A stretch of 64,000 nucleotides of DNA from Dromiciops gliroides (lineage: Eukaryota > Chordata > Mammalia > Microbiotheria > Microbiotheriidae), in assembly GCF_019393635.1 (NCBI RefSeq), contig NC_057867.1, positions 3,632,889 through 3,696,888 of the forward strand, in the 5' to 3' direction. Positions 30,481 to 42,989 of the stretch are shown in pieces. Each line of letters begins with the position of its first letter. Positions within the stretch are counted from its first letter, which is position 1. The notes under the pieces are model-generated. The model ran no database searches and had not been told where the DNA came from. It saw nothing but the letters and a program-made list of their open reading frames with translations. The translations under genes were made by a program, and so were the position numbers.

Positions 30481-33400
30481 TTGTTGTCTTGAGGAATGTA
30501 CTTTGTAAATGGTAAAGCCCTCTCTGTGTCTTAGTATGATATAAGCTCCCCAGTAGCCAGACAGTAGGGTCAGTGGGAATACCCAGTGAAGTCCTGTGTT
30601 CAGTCCATGGAGCCAGTGAGGAGGTCGTGAAGTTAGCTTTTCATAGAAATATTTCCCCTTGGAAGCTTTGGAGGACACAGAATAAAGAAGCATGAGACAT
30701 ACAAAAAGAGAATATCATTTTACTATCAGCCAGAGGAAACATGATTAGACAATTTATAATGTAAAATTGATCAAGAAACACAAATGGCTTACATTCACTA
30801 CCACGTGATTGATATAAGTTTGGGATGATGAGTACAGTGAGCACGATGCATGCCTAAGATCTGACGGACTTAGAGACTGAAAAGCAAAGGGAGCAAAATG
30901 AAGTCAGTCTCCAGAGTGTGGCAAAGTCCCAGCCAGTAAAGGTGGGAGCTACCGAGCACTTTAAGGTGGCAACTGGCCAGAGACTCAGCCAAATATCATG
31001 TAAGAGAGCCTAGTGTGGGGCCTGACCCAGAGCAAGGGCTTACATGTTTATTGAATCATTGAATCATTGAACTGAAACTAAGGTTGCTATTGAATTTGAC
31101 CATTTGAAAATTGCTTTAACTAAGGCAAGAGGTTGCAATCAAATACCACTTTTGCCTGTTGCTCCCAAGGATTAGGCATTCAAATGAAGACAAGAATGAA
31201 AAGATCTTTCCCTGCCAAACAAGCTGACACCATGAACAGGAGAGTCACCATATGAGCTTATAAAGTTGTTTTACCTCAGTTTCCCCATCTGTGACACAAG
31301 GAGGTCCCATTCAGCTCTATGATCTTTGGCATTGTAAACAGATTCCTAAGATGGAATACTCTTAATGCAGTGACACACAGCCAGCATGCTTGATTGGCAG
31401 AATTGACAATTTGCCAGCTGATCACAGGGCAATCCATCAGATGACATGTATCCGTGTGCTCCAATCTGCTTGACTTAACATCAGAAATAATACTATCTGA
31501 GCTTTTGGGCAATTGGTAGATGGCTTGGGACTTAGCCGTGATGATGACCAAAGTAATTTCTAAAGGTGGATCCAGGATCCTAGACATATAGGGTTGGAAT
31601 GGTTGATTCCCTAAACAATATTTCTGAGAAATGTTCCCACAGCCTCTGTTTGAACCTGTCCAGAAACTAAGAAAGTCCTTCTTTATACTCTGCTTCCAAG
31701 TAACTTTTACTCACTACTTCTCGTTCTGCATCTCCTCCTGTCTCTCTAGAACAGCCCTTCGGAAATGTGATGATGGCAGTGACCATGTTCCATCTGACAT
31801 GAAACAACTGGTTCTCATGTGATAGTTTCAGAGTTGTAACTAGCAATTTTAACACCTGGAACCATTCATGGAGGGATAGGAGCAAAGATACCAGCAAAGA
31901 TACCATACTGCATGGGAGGAAGCTCACTTAGAATACAATAGTTGGGAAGAAGTATGCCATGGAATAGCTTCCTATATTACATGATGATGTTAAGTTCACT
32001 TTTTTTTTCTACACTTCAGATCAACAGTCTCTAAATTTCCATTCCCTAGGGCAAAGACCTAGTTGCCCTGCCCTAGTTGTAGTTCTGCATGATTTATAGC
32101 TCTCTGGTTATCATGATCACAATCACAGGAGAGGGAAGTGCAAGGTGTGAGGGAGCTATCATTTGGCTGGAGTCAGAGTGTTGTGGAAAGAAAGCTTTTA
32201 CTGCAAATCAAGAACTAATTTCATTTTATACACATACAAAGAAAAATCTAGCTAAAACAGCCTTCCTATCTTAGGTATCTGGAAATAATTTCAACCTAAT
32301 TGAAATGCAACAAAGCTTAAAGTCTATAGGCTACAAGTACCTTAAGACTTAGTCCCCGAAAAAGGGATATTGGGAGTCATTTAAATTCCCCCTTTTCTGT
32401 TCTCAGGTGTATTGGTGTTCCACTTCCATTCTCACCCTTATCCACTCCTCATTCTAGGAGAGAAATGGGCTCCTGCCCAGTAAAACTGATTAACTCTAGG
32501 ATCCCTTTATATTCACCCTGGGTACCCTATTTGTGCAGTGAGTCAGCTACAAGCCCAGTAGCATAATGCATAAAGCATTGCCTCACTCTTGGAAGTCATT
32601 CGGCAGCATCGTGCTCATATTTTGTATATGGTATTTACAAGAGTCATTGATCAGGAGCTCAAAGCTTATGTAACTTGTTTTTTAAGGTCTCATGTAGTCC
32701 ATGGGTGCCAATGAGTATTCCATTGGTATCTTCACAATGGCAACAGAACATGAGGAAGGGCCCTAGCATATTGAGTGGACCTCTTGTAGTGAACTTAATG
32801 GGAGGACATAGATAAGCATTGCACAGGATGGACAGGCTTGGAGGGGTTGTGATCCCACATGTGTGAGGTCATTGATCTGTTGGAGGGATGTATGTGCTAA
32901 AGTTCTCTATGGAAGTCTCTTGGTGCTTCTTGAAGGCAGTGCTAGTGGGGCCCAAACTCTGGAAGGGCCAAAAAAGCTGGAAAGGGTTCTGGTCTGGCCC
33001 TGGCTATGGACTAACTATGTGTCCATTGTAGACAGCAGGTGGGGCTAAGTGTGGAGAGATTCAGCAGCAAAAACCTGACTGGGCTGAGGTGGGGGAGGGA
33101 AATGGAGGGTTTTGGTCTCAGCAACTCACCAAAGCCCAATGGGGCTACTGAGGCACAGAAAGGTTACCATCTGCACTGTACTTATGCTGATGACCTCGAG
33201 GTCACTTTGATTGAGTCGGGGCCCCAGGAAGCTTTTGTCTGCTTAGAATTTATTACAAGCTCCCTGTTAGCTGCTGGGATCACTTATATTGTCCCTCAAA
33301 AATAAAATAAAAGTCTCCCCCCACACACACTCCACACTCTATTTGGCAAACCCTTCTATGTCTTGCTGATTTGGGTGTTCAATACACATTCTTTGCTAGA

Positions 33401-36400
33401 TTTTTGCTAAGACTGCTCTTGTCTCTGAGGCAAAATACCTTTACCAGCAGCATCTCACCATATACAGGCAAAGGGAGGGAGGAGGCTGGGGTATGGGGGA
33501 GGGTTCCTTTACACATCAACTTGAAGACAATGTGGAAGGAAGAAATCAATGCAAGGACTGGTGGTGACAACTCCAAAGAACATGGGGAAAGAAGAAATCG
33601 GTACTTCTGTTGGGCGGAGGAAGCTCCAAGTAAAATGGAAGGCCGCCCCCATGAGGCATGGATGGCGATGGGACAATTCCACCTTCCCCACCTGGGACAC
33701 ATCCGAAACTTTTTCAGTGCTTCCGGTATCCTAATTAAATGGAGAATGATCTTCTTTCTACATTAATTACACAGTGTTAACAGAGTGACACTTGCTCCCT
33801 GGCTTTTGGTACCACTGTTGGGAATTCCTGGCTAGATGTGATATTGACTAGTAGAGGGTGTTACCTTAGTGATCCTTCCTCCAGAGCAGGATAAGGAGGA
33901 AGGGGGAGACTATGAGGGGATCAGAGAGACGATTGAGGGAAAAACCAGGCAGACAGGAGACTGGGCCTTTCCCAGATTCAAGCTACTTTGGCTTAGCTCA
34001 TGCCTGGAGAACAGTTAGGTTCATTAAATATGCATTGAATCAAACTGAACTTCCTAAGATTCAGAGAAGCCTGGATTTCATGCCCAAGCCTCTCACTGGC
34101 TTAAGGTCACATAGCTAAGGGAAGTGTCAAAGGCAGACTTTGAAGCCAGGCCCTTTGACTCCTGACCTAGGCCTCTCTTCCCTACATCATAGTGGTGGGC
34201 CCTGGCCAGGAGAGTGGAAACCCCATTAAGTCAGGACCTTTATTTTCACTTTTGTCTTTCTATCTCCAGTACCTAGCACAATGCACTGTACATAGTAGGT
34301 GCATAAGAAATGTTTATCAGATTGGCTTGGATTTGTCTTACCTGTTGGGATAGGTGTCTTTTGAGGAATCAAACAACATTTCCTGACAAGATTGAGGATT
34401 CACTAACACATAAGCATAGGCAATGAACTGGGAACAAGGACCAGAAGCCCTTGCTGCCCAGAGAATGCCTAATCCATTACTGAGTGTTTAATGGAGGACA
34501 AGAACCTCTGAGGCCATGACTGGTTTCTAGAATGATCGGAGCTAGAAGAGACCTTGGAGATCATCAAGAGAAGGAAACTTAGGTCCAAGGAAGGGAAAGG
34601 GCGGGTCCAAGGTCACATGGGTAGCCTCAAGCACAAAGCTAGGACTGAAGCCAAACCCAGGGTTCTCTGCACCACACCACCTGCCTCTCACTGCCACTGA
34701 TGGAAGGGCAAATTATACCTCGCTGTGAAAACTTGAGCACATACATCAGCAAAAGGAAATCGGAGGGCAAGAGCCCCATCCATCAACTGGGGAACAAGTC
34801 TTTCCATTGACTAGTTAAGTTATAAGGGAGGGTACAAATAGACATGTTTAGAACAATGGTTACAATCGTCTCAACACTGCTTTAGCATACAAGCTCATAC
34901 ATGTATTTCCACAATGTAGTAGAAGGCCATAAACAGTCGGGGACACACGAATGCTTCCCTGAACGTGTTGACGCTCAAAACTTGTGTCCAAACCGCGGGG
35001 AAAAAAGCCTCTGGGGCAGGAGGAATATGGTACAAGAGCGCAGCAGTAATGAAGACAAAGTCAGTCCATTGAGCAAGGTTGAGGGTGGGCACAGTGGTCA
35101 ACGCAGTGTACAGTCCCTCATCAGGCCATGAAAGAAGGGTGATGCGGTGGTGGTCCTCTGAGGACAGTGGCCCCACCAGTCCAGTGGAGCTGCAGAGGTG
35201 CAGGAACATCAGGCACCAAGGAGAGGAGGCGTGGCCCATGGCACCTACTAGTTCTGGTTCTTTGCATGAGGCAGAGACCTCCATTTAGGCCCCTGCACTC
35301 CCACTAATTAGCTGCTGCACCTATCTGATCCTCCATAAAATGGGGAGAAGCCATCCTACTGGCCCTAACCTTCCTCCCAGGGGCGCTATGAGCGTCTAAT
35401 GAGATAATGGACACAAGCCCCAACACTCCAAAGAAATGGGAGAGAGAGCATCGGCTCAGAGCCAACTCAGCCCCTTCATTTCCCAGAGGAGAGGAGGCCT
35501 TGCAGCCAAGCTGGCATTATAAGCCAGGGCCCCCGACTCCTAGCCCAGGATATTGGATGAAATGTTTGCTCCAAGGATATTGGAGGGCTTTAATCACACC
35601 AGTACATTGGTGTTCCTTGAGTGCCCACAAGTTGGGGCAAGGACATAGGCAGTCACACAGTTTGAGCTTGGGGCTGCAGAAAGAGGGAAGCTATTATAGA
35701 TGTGCCAAATCCACAGCCAGCTTTCTCCAATTACTAATGGCCAAACAAGCCTCACTGGAGAGAGCCTGGGAGGAGGGGAGAGTCAAGTCTGCCCAAGCCA
35801 GAGGCCACACAGAGCTGCTGTCCTGGGGGTACCTGGTATTGGGTCAGGAATCATTGGCCTCACCCTCGTCGAGCCCCAGATATCTTTGTTGTCTGCCTGC
35901 TGTGTAGGGCCCCCTCACCTACCAAAGCAGTCCTCTGTCTTCCAGAACTGGTTCTGCTCCCTCCCTCTTGTGTGGGATGAAGGCAGGCAGGCCTGGCATC
36001 TCTCTAGAACAAGGGGGCAGTGAGGAGGGGCTTTTCAACTGGCTTGTGTAGCCAAGCCCTATGGGCCTTTATGGGCAGTTGGCTGGGCTCCCCCCCCCAT
36101 TGGGGAGTTTCCTTTCGCTCAGTGACAGCAGGCAAGTGCCCCATAGGCAGAGGATCCAGTGGGAGCTGTTCTGTTACCACCCAGGATCCCATCAGACTTG
36201 AGCTCTCACAAGTGCCATGGAACAGCAGGAAGGTGGCAACTCCCAGGAAGCCATTTGGGGCTTGTAGTACTTTTGTTGGACAATATTCCGTGGGGATGAT
36301 GGTACACACCCCACTCTAGATCATTCTCCAGCTGGTGCTCCTTGCCCTTGTCTTCTTGTTTCTTCCCTAGCTACATGCCTAACTGCCTTTTCCCCCATTT

Positions 36401-37565
36401 CACTACTGGTCATCACCAACTAGAAACAGATCTACTTGTAACTAGGGCAAGGCAGCTGGGGCTTTGTGCCAGGACACCAGGATCTCAAGGGTGCTGACAG
36501 CACTTGCAGTCCCTTAGCAGTGTGGAAACAAGGGAGCATAATACTTAATTAGCAGAAATACTTGACTAAAATAGGATTGCTCCCTTTAAATTGGCATTAT
36601 CATGTTTTAATGTCCCTCTCCCTAATTTTTTTTTCTCGAATAGCAACTTCTTTATCTTTTACAAAATACCACAAGTCCAATGGATTTCTTATCCTCATTT
36701 AGGTTGGTTTTCTTTCACCTCCTTCCTTCCACCTCTATTCTTTTGATTTTGTGTAAATGAAAGTGGATGCAGCATTAGCAGGGACTTCCAGTGTGCTCAC
36801 TGGATTTCGGCACAGACCCTTGCCGTCCCTTGCTGTCACTGGGGACGAAGGAACATTTGAAATGGTAGGGAGTCATCATAGAGAGGTGCTTTAAATGAAC
36901 CAATGACTGTCACTTTGGACAAGCTTGGTACTTCAAAGCAACCCGAATGGAACTGACTCTATTTGGCTGTCTTAGCCAAAACCAAAATAGAGAGATTTGT
37001 TTGGACTCATCACCCTGATCTCCGTATAGAAAAGCAATCGGAAAGAGATAGGACATTGAAGGAAAGAATAACTTTTTGCGTTATTGACCCCGCCGACTCT
37101 GTCGGGGAGAATTCGGATGGTGGCCGAAAAGAAGTCAGTCCTTCTGGCATCTCCACACTAAAGAGGGAAGAACGTTAGAGCGAGGCAGGTGAATGGAGGG
37201 AGCCCTACCCCCTACTGCTTCCCACCAGGCTGGAAAGCCTCATCCAGGATAAGAAGGGAGCCTAGTGGGAGAAGAGCTAACTCAGGCCATCCAGGAATTT
37301 CCAACATGGTGCCTGTGCCCTTGGCACCAAAACACTAGCAGGATCATCAGCGGTCAATAATGACAGAACCATAAGGATCAAACCTTAAATGTTGGAAGTT
37401 CATTGAAATTCTTGCTAGTTTGAGCTCAAGATGAAGAAGCTGTCAGGGGGACATTCCCTGAAGTCCAGATAGTCCAGGTTCTGAGTTCATGTTTTTCTCT
37501 TTTTCACCGTTGCCTTTCTGAAGTCTTTCCCAGCTTCCCCATCCCCAAAGCCATCCTGGAAGTGC
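30481..37565. other. Gene-poor interval between PIN4 and the NHSL2 stop codon
   Basis: I find no exon that joins in frame to a neighbour and no gag-like or CCHC reading frame. Recognised pieces are short MIR relics (about 34060-34180, 34530-34690 and 35285-35400). NHSL2 3' UTR must occupy its right part; ATTAAA (minus strand, 36606-36611) and AATAAA (minus strand, 34239-34244) are possible ends 0.95 and 3.3 kb past the stop. RTL5, which in eutherians lies beside NHSL2, is not seen. A 129-codon hydrophobic frame at 34895-35284 is discussed as a finding. Confidence 0.5.
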
Positions 37566-38003
<438 letters not shown>

Positions 38004-38603
38004 TCATTACCTATAGACTTCATCGAATTCTAGGCATCTGCAAGGCGCCTTCTCCATGAGACTCTTGCTGTTCTCCCCAGTTACTAGTGCTTCCCTCCAC
38101 CTCCGAATATTTTGTTCATCCTTATATATCCACCCCACCAACTCCCAGTAAAATGTATGCTCTCTGAGGGTAGCAACTGTTTCAGTTTTTTGGTCTTTGT
38201 GCACCAGGCCCATGATGGAGACTCAGAAAATACTTCTTGGATTGAATTGAACGGAATTGAATTGCCCCACCTATGTGAATGCCACCATCATGGAAAGAGA
38301 ACTCATCTGCAGAAACCTTGGTGATGTGACCTTGTGTTTTTGCCCTACAAGTAGCCAGGCAGTAAACAGAAGGAATCAGCAGTCCTGCTTCATAACTGGG
38401 CATGCATTGTAGAGAGGATGAGAGAGCTGTCTGGGATTGACTCCTTTTGGGAGCAGGGGGTGCTGGAGCCAGCTCAAACCCACTTGAGCCAAGTGTTAAA
38501 TGTTCACTGGGAACATTTACACCTCGCAAATCTGCAATTACTACAACCTAGGGCCTAATTGATTGTTTTGTCAATTATTTAGACTTAAAGTGATAGGAAA
38601 AAA

Positions 38604-39210
38604 TGTTAACAATGCAGATTCAACATAAAAAGTGTATGGGGTGATAACCATAATTTTTTTTTTTTGCAGGCAATAGGGGGTTAAGTGACTTGCCCAGGGT
38701 CACACAGCTAGTAACTGTCAAGTGTCTGAGGCCGGATTTGAACTCAAGTACTCCTGAATCCAGGGCCAGTGCTTTAACCACTGCGCCATCTAGCTGCCCC
38801 CCTGATAACCATAATTTACGGATAACTGACAGATCCCCATCTACTCCCTCTATTCCCAGGCCAATGAATTGCCTGGGGCTGACCAACCTTTGTCAGTTCC
38901 AGACTCTTGATTGCTTATGGCTCTCCCCCAAACAAACTATCCCCTCCCAAAGATTCCCAAACTTACTTCCTGGACTTTAGGTTAGTATGTAAAAAGGTTC
39001 ATTTACATTAAGTGTTTCTGTGAGAAACTTGCTTTGCCCAAGGGCAGTCTCATAGCTCATTCTGTTCTGTTAGTCCATAAAAGCCCTGTCTTCATCCCTA
39101 TCTTTGGGTATTCCTAGCATCTGCTTTGTGATACCTGAGTTATAGCTCCTCTGCTCGGATTAAAGACCTTATTTTTCCTATATTGATTTTCATTAATTTT
39201 CAGGTTAACA
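38604..39210 (+). mobile_element. Solo LTR fossil (endogenous retrovirus-like) with a SINE inside
   Basis: Bounded by inverted termini TGTTAACA...GGTTAACA, with a TATA-like ATAAAAG (about 39077) and an ATTAAA poly(A) signal (about 39160) in proper LTR order. A SINE (38657-38802) is inserted in it. No internal viral region is attached, so it looks like a solo LTR. Family not assigned; of moderate age. It lies in NHSL2 intron 7. Confidence 0.5.
38657..38802 (-). repeat. CORE-SINE, antisense
   Basis: Complete copy with a 15-bp duplicated target TGATAACCATAATTT (38642-38656 and 38803-38817), nested in the LTR. Confidence 0.93.
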
Positions 39211-39276
39211 CATGTAACTGGAAAAAACGCACTACTATGTAAAAAATCAAATCAAATTTTAAAAGTGGGTAGAGAA

Positions 39277-39423
39277 AGGGGCAGCTAGGTGGCACAGTGG
39301 ATAGAGCACCGGCCCTGGAGTCAGGAGTACCTGAGTTCAAATCTGGCCTCAGACACTTAACACTTACTAGCTGTGTGACCCTGGGCAAGTCACTTAACCC
39401 CAATTGCCTCACTTAAAAAAAAA
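39277..39423 (+). repeat. CORE-SINE, sense
   Basis: Complete copy flanked by the 16-bp duplication AAAAGTGGGTAGAGAA (39261-39276 and about 39424-39439). Confidence 0.93.
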
Positions 39424-39572
39424 AAAAGTGGGTAGAGAAGCTTTCCAGATGCTCGGGAGCTTCAAGTTCAATCTTAGTCTGGGGTGGGGTTGCCTTGCCT
39501 TGTGTGCAGCAGGTCCTCACTGAAAACCCAGTGCAGATGTGCTCCCGGCTAGATTTTGTTTTTACAAGAAAT

Positions 39573-40314
39573 TGTTGTGAGCTCATAGCACCCCAGAAGT
39601 TCTCTGGGGCACATCAAAGAATATTATCCTTGAAAATTAAACCAGAGGACAGACTTGCCTAGAGAGATAAGTGAAACCAGATAGGACTGAGTTAGCTCTG
39701 GGACCCCCACCCTTCATTCTAGTCTCCCTTAACCCTGGGGAGATAAGATTAGGTGTGGCCTTTGTGTCCTGAGGAGATGGCTTGAGAGATCTGCAGCCAC
39801 CCCTCACCCAATTCCCTCGGCCACCACCAGAGGGGGATGGTCCTCCTTCACTAAAGAACTTTCCACAGTCAGATGGTCACCCCCCATCAGTCCTCTATAA
39901 AAGTACCTGCCAGTCTCCTGTTCGAGGAGATTGGTATCTCAGAGCCACATGCTTTGTGCCATGCCTCTCTCCCCATGAGAAGTCCAAAGATTTCTCTTGG
40001 TTTCCCTTCCCTTCCTCACCCTGAAATAAACTACTATCTTATTCTAACTGCTTTTATGTGCAAGAGGGTGTAATTCTTTTTTTTTTTTTTTTTGCGGGGC
40101 AATGGGGGTTAAGTGACTTGCCCAGGGTCACACAGCTAGTGTCAAGTGTCTGAGGCTGGATTTGAACTCAGGTCCTCCTGAATCCAGGGCCAGTGCTTTA
40201 TCCACTGTGCCACCTAGCTGCCCCGGTGTAATTCTTTAAAGAGGAATTCCTAAGGACCCCAAACCCCAAACCCCTACCCCTTCTCAAACCCCCTCCCCCA
40301 TTCTCCCCATGACA
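39573..40314 (+). mobile_element. Solo LTR fossil, family A copy 1
   Basis: Begins TGTTGTGAGCTCATAGCACC and ends ...CCCCATGACA, with a TATA-like CTATAAAAG (about 39895) and AATAAA (about 40024). It is clearly the same family as 40739-41337. A SINE is nested at 40080-40224. No internal viral genes accompany it. Family name unknown to me. Confidence 0.7.
40080..40224 (-). repeat. CORE-SINE, antisense
   Basis: Complete copy flanked by GGTGTAATTCTTT (40067-40079 and 40225-40237), nested in the LTR. Confidence 0.93.
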
Positions 40315-40738
40315 GAATGTTGTGGATTGCTACAGACACAGGCCATCTGATTGTAGTTCACATTTCTATAGTGCTTTAAGGTTTGCAAAGCACTTATTAT
40401 AAGTATTATCTTATATTATGCTGTCTTACGTTATATTTTACTTATCTCACTTGGGGGGGGGCAAAGCAATGAGAATTAAGTGACTTGTCCAGGGTCACAC
40501 AGCTAGGAAGTGTCAAATGTTTGAGGCAGGATTTGAACTCAGGTCCTCCTGACTCCAGGGCCATTGCTCTATCCACTGCATCACCTAGCTGCCCCCTTAT
40601 CTCACTTTGATGCTTATAGCAACTCTGTGATGCAGGAACCATTATCACCCTCATTTTACAGGTGAGTACACTGAGAGACCTCTGTGACTTGCCCAAGGTC
40701 ATATAGCTTCATAGGTGTGTAAGGCAGGACTTCCTGAC
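40315..40738 (-). repeat. Old L2-tailed CORE-SINE, antisense, with a young SINE inside
   Basis: 'tatagtgctttaaggtttgc', 'aaagcacttattataagtat', 'ccctcattttacaggtgagt' and 'gcccaaggtcatatagcttc' are one antisense SINE split by a younger SINE (40453-40595). It separates the two LTRs of family A. Confidence 0.65.
40453..40595 (-). repeat. CORE-SINE, antisense
   Basis: Complete copy flanked by CTTATCTCACTT (40441-40452 and 40596-40607). Confidence 0.92.
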
Positions 40739-41337
40739 TGTTATGGGCCCAGGCCACCCCAGAAGTTCTCTGGGGTACATCAAAAAATCTTCTCCTTGAG
40801 AAACTAAACCAAAGGACAGACACACCTAAAGAGATAAATGGAACCTGGGGGCAGCTAGGTGGCGCAGTGGATAAAGCGCTGGTCCTGGATTCAGGAGTAC
40901 CTGAGTTCAAGTCTAGCCTCAGACACTTGACACTTACTAGCTGTGTGACCCTGGGCAAGTCACTTAACCCTCACTGCCCTGCAAAAAACAAAACAAAACA
41001 AAAAACCCCAAAATAAATGGAACCTGATCAGGACTGAGCTAGCTCTGGGACCACCACCCTCCATTTCAGTCTCCCTCAACCCTGGGGAGATAAGATTAGG
41101 TGTGGCTTCTGCCTTTGTGGCAGGAGGAGAGAGATGGCTTGAGAGATCCGAAGCCACTCCTCACCCAATTCCCCCAGCCACCACCAGTGGGGGATGCTCC
41201 TCCCTCAATAAGGGAACTTTCCACAGTCAGATGATCACCGCCATCAGTCCTCTATAAAAGTATCTGCCTATCTCCTGCTCGAGGAAATTGGTATCTCAGA
41301 GCCCTGCTCTGTGCCATGCCTTTTTCCCCATGAGAAG
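40739..41337 (+). mobile_element. Solo LTR fossil, family A copy 2 (partial)
   Basis: Begins TGTTATGGGCCCAGGCCACC and runs parallel to copy 1 through the TATA-like CTATAAAAG (about 41252) to 'ttccccatgagaag'. It stops short of the copy 1 end. A SINE is nested at 40847-41012. Same orientation as copy 1. Confidence 0.65.
40847..41012 (+). repeat. CORE-SINE, sense
   Basis: Complete copy with duplicated target ATAAATGGAACCTG (about 40834-40847 and 41013-41026), nested in the LTR. Confidence 0.92.
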
Positions 41338-41414
41338 ATGGTGTTGGTTTAAGCACTGATATGGAAATAGCAGAAGTGCCCCTCAGGCTTAGCCCCTTGG
41401 TTCCACTATTTCTT

Positions 41415-41493
41415 TCTTTCTTTCTTTTTTTTTTTTAGTGAGGCAGTTGGGGTTAAGTGACTTGCCTAGGGTCACACAGCTAGTAAGTGTTAA
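41415..41493 (-). repeat. Very short CORE-SINE copy with intact target duplication
   Basis: Only the 3' tail and core (about 79 bases) are present, antisense, yet GTTCCACTATTTCTT flanks both sides (about 41400-41414 and 41494-41508). It is therefore a truncated insertion, not a later deletion. Confidence 0.85.
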
Positions 41494-41629
41494 GTTCCAC
41501 TATTTCTTAGATGGGGTCTGACCAGAGCAGGCACACCTCCTAAATAGCCTAAGTTTTCCTTCATAACTCATATACAACTGGGATCTCCACCCTTCCTGTT
41601 TATCTCCAGGAATTTATCATCACTGTCTT

Positions 41630-42130
41630 CTTTTTTTTTCTTTTTTTAAAAATAATATTTTCCCGGGGCAGCTAGGTGGTGCAGTGGATAGAGCACTGGC
41701 CCTGGATTCAGGAGGACCTGAGTTCAAATCCGACCTCAGACACTTTAACACTTACTAGCTGTGTGACCCTGGGCAAGTCACTTAACCCCAATTGCCTCAT
41801 TGAAAAAAAAATAATATTTTCCCTAATTATATGTAAAAATAATTTTAACATTCATTTTTTAAAGTTTTGAGTACCAAATTCTATCCTTCCCTCCCTGAGA
41901 CAGTAAGCAGTCTGATATAGGTTATACATGTGCAATCATGTAAGACATTTCCACATTAGTCATTTTGTGGGAAGAAAAGTCAAACCAAAAAAAATAAAAG
42001 AAGGAAAGAGAGTGAAAAATAGTATGCTTCCATCTGTATTCAGATGCCATCAATTCTTTCTCTGGCGGTGGACAGCATCCCGTTTTCAGCGTCCAGGATG
42101 ATGTTGGCCCTTTCTGGGGTTTCAACCAAG
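41630..42130 (-). repeat. L1 3' UTR, antisense, with a SINE inside
   Basis: 'ttttaacattcattttttaa', 'tgatataggttatacatgtg', 'gacatttccacattagtcat' and 'gccatcaattctttctctgg' are the reverse of the marsupial L1 3' UTR. From 42130 to 42620 is an unassigned stretch with CCAAT motifs ('attggctaatcag', 'agccaatccattgg') that might be LTR-derived. Confidence 0.7.
41665..41809 (+). repeat. CORE-SINE, sense
   Basis: Complete copy with the duplicated target AAATAATATTTTCCC (about 41650-41664 and from 41810), inserted in the antisense L1 end. Confidence 0.92.
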
Positions 42131-42657
42131 ATATCACAGCCTATTGTCTCAAAAATATAAGGGAGGGGGTTATATCTCCTCCATCTCAATTAATGTAAGC
42201 TATGCAAGGTCACTATATAGTTTTAGAGATATAAGCAATAACTGATATCCTGGAATCTCTTTACAAGGTGTGAAGCTCTTTGATTGGGGCAATAAAGGAA
42301 CAGCTGATTGGCTAATCAGACAAGCCAACCTGCCTCACAGGCCTCTGAATAGTTGGAAGAAATTCAGCAGTGGGCCGGCTCAGTAGCTGAGGAGTCCTTC
42401 TTAGGGGCCTGGCTCCATTTCTGAACCTGGAGCCTTCCATTGCTCACTCATGGCTGAACTTTCTCCAGCCATGTAAAACTCCAAAGAGGCAGAGGAAGCA
42501 TGTTTGGTTAGCCAATCCATTGGTCCCTTTTTGGCCCAATCAGAAAGGCTCATACTTCATAAAGAGATCACAGGGTACATAAGCTTTCTTGTTTATAACT
42601 TTCAGACTTCATCGTGCCCTTACACTGGTGACATTAATTGAATGGGTGGGTATAGAA

Positions 42658-42702
42658 ACACACACGCGCACGCACACATACACACATACATACACACACA
42701 CA
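42658..42702 (+). repeat. CA-rich microsatellite, imperfect
   Basis: Interrupted (CA)n with CG and TA variants in NHSL2 intron 7. Confidence 0.9.
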
Positions 42703-42989
42703 GAGTTTGGGTTCTTGGTCCCAACTTTATTTTCTGATGCTTGCCCCACATTGACTCTTTTTGGATATTTCCTGCCCCACTCACATGGTTGTATCTATCC
42801 CTTTTGCTACAGTTTCCTTCCATTAACTTGATATTCCTTTAAGCTGGAAGAACACAGTGCCATGAACAACAGTGGTTAGCACAGTGTCTGTTGAAGTGAA
42901 TTGAATTGAATTGTCCCGATTCTATGCTTGGCTCCAAACTGGCTTTCCTTCCTATGGTCTGCAATCCAACCCAGTGGTCCTTCTCACTC

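Noticed and set aside
32596-32640. U6-snRNA-like words (TTCGGCAGCA)
   Set aside because: Only about ten bases match; the rest of U6 is absent.
35407-35907. 166-codon plus-strand frame
   Set aside because: Starts in a MIR-like relic, shows no recognisable motif and no supporting splice context.
42130-42620. Possible additional LTR with several CCAAT motifs
   Set aside because: No convincing termini or poly(A) signal in order; left unassigned.
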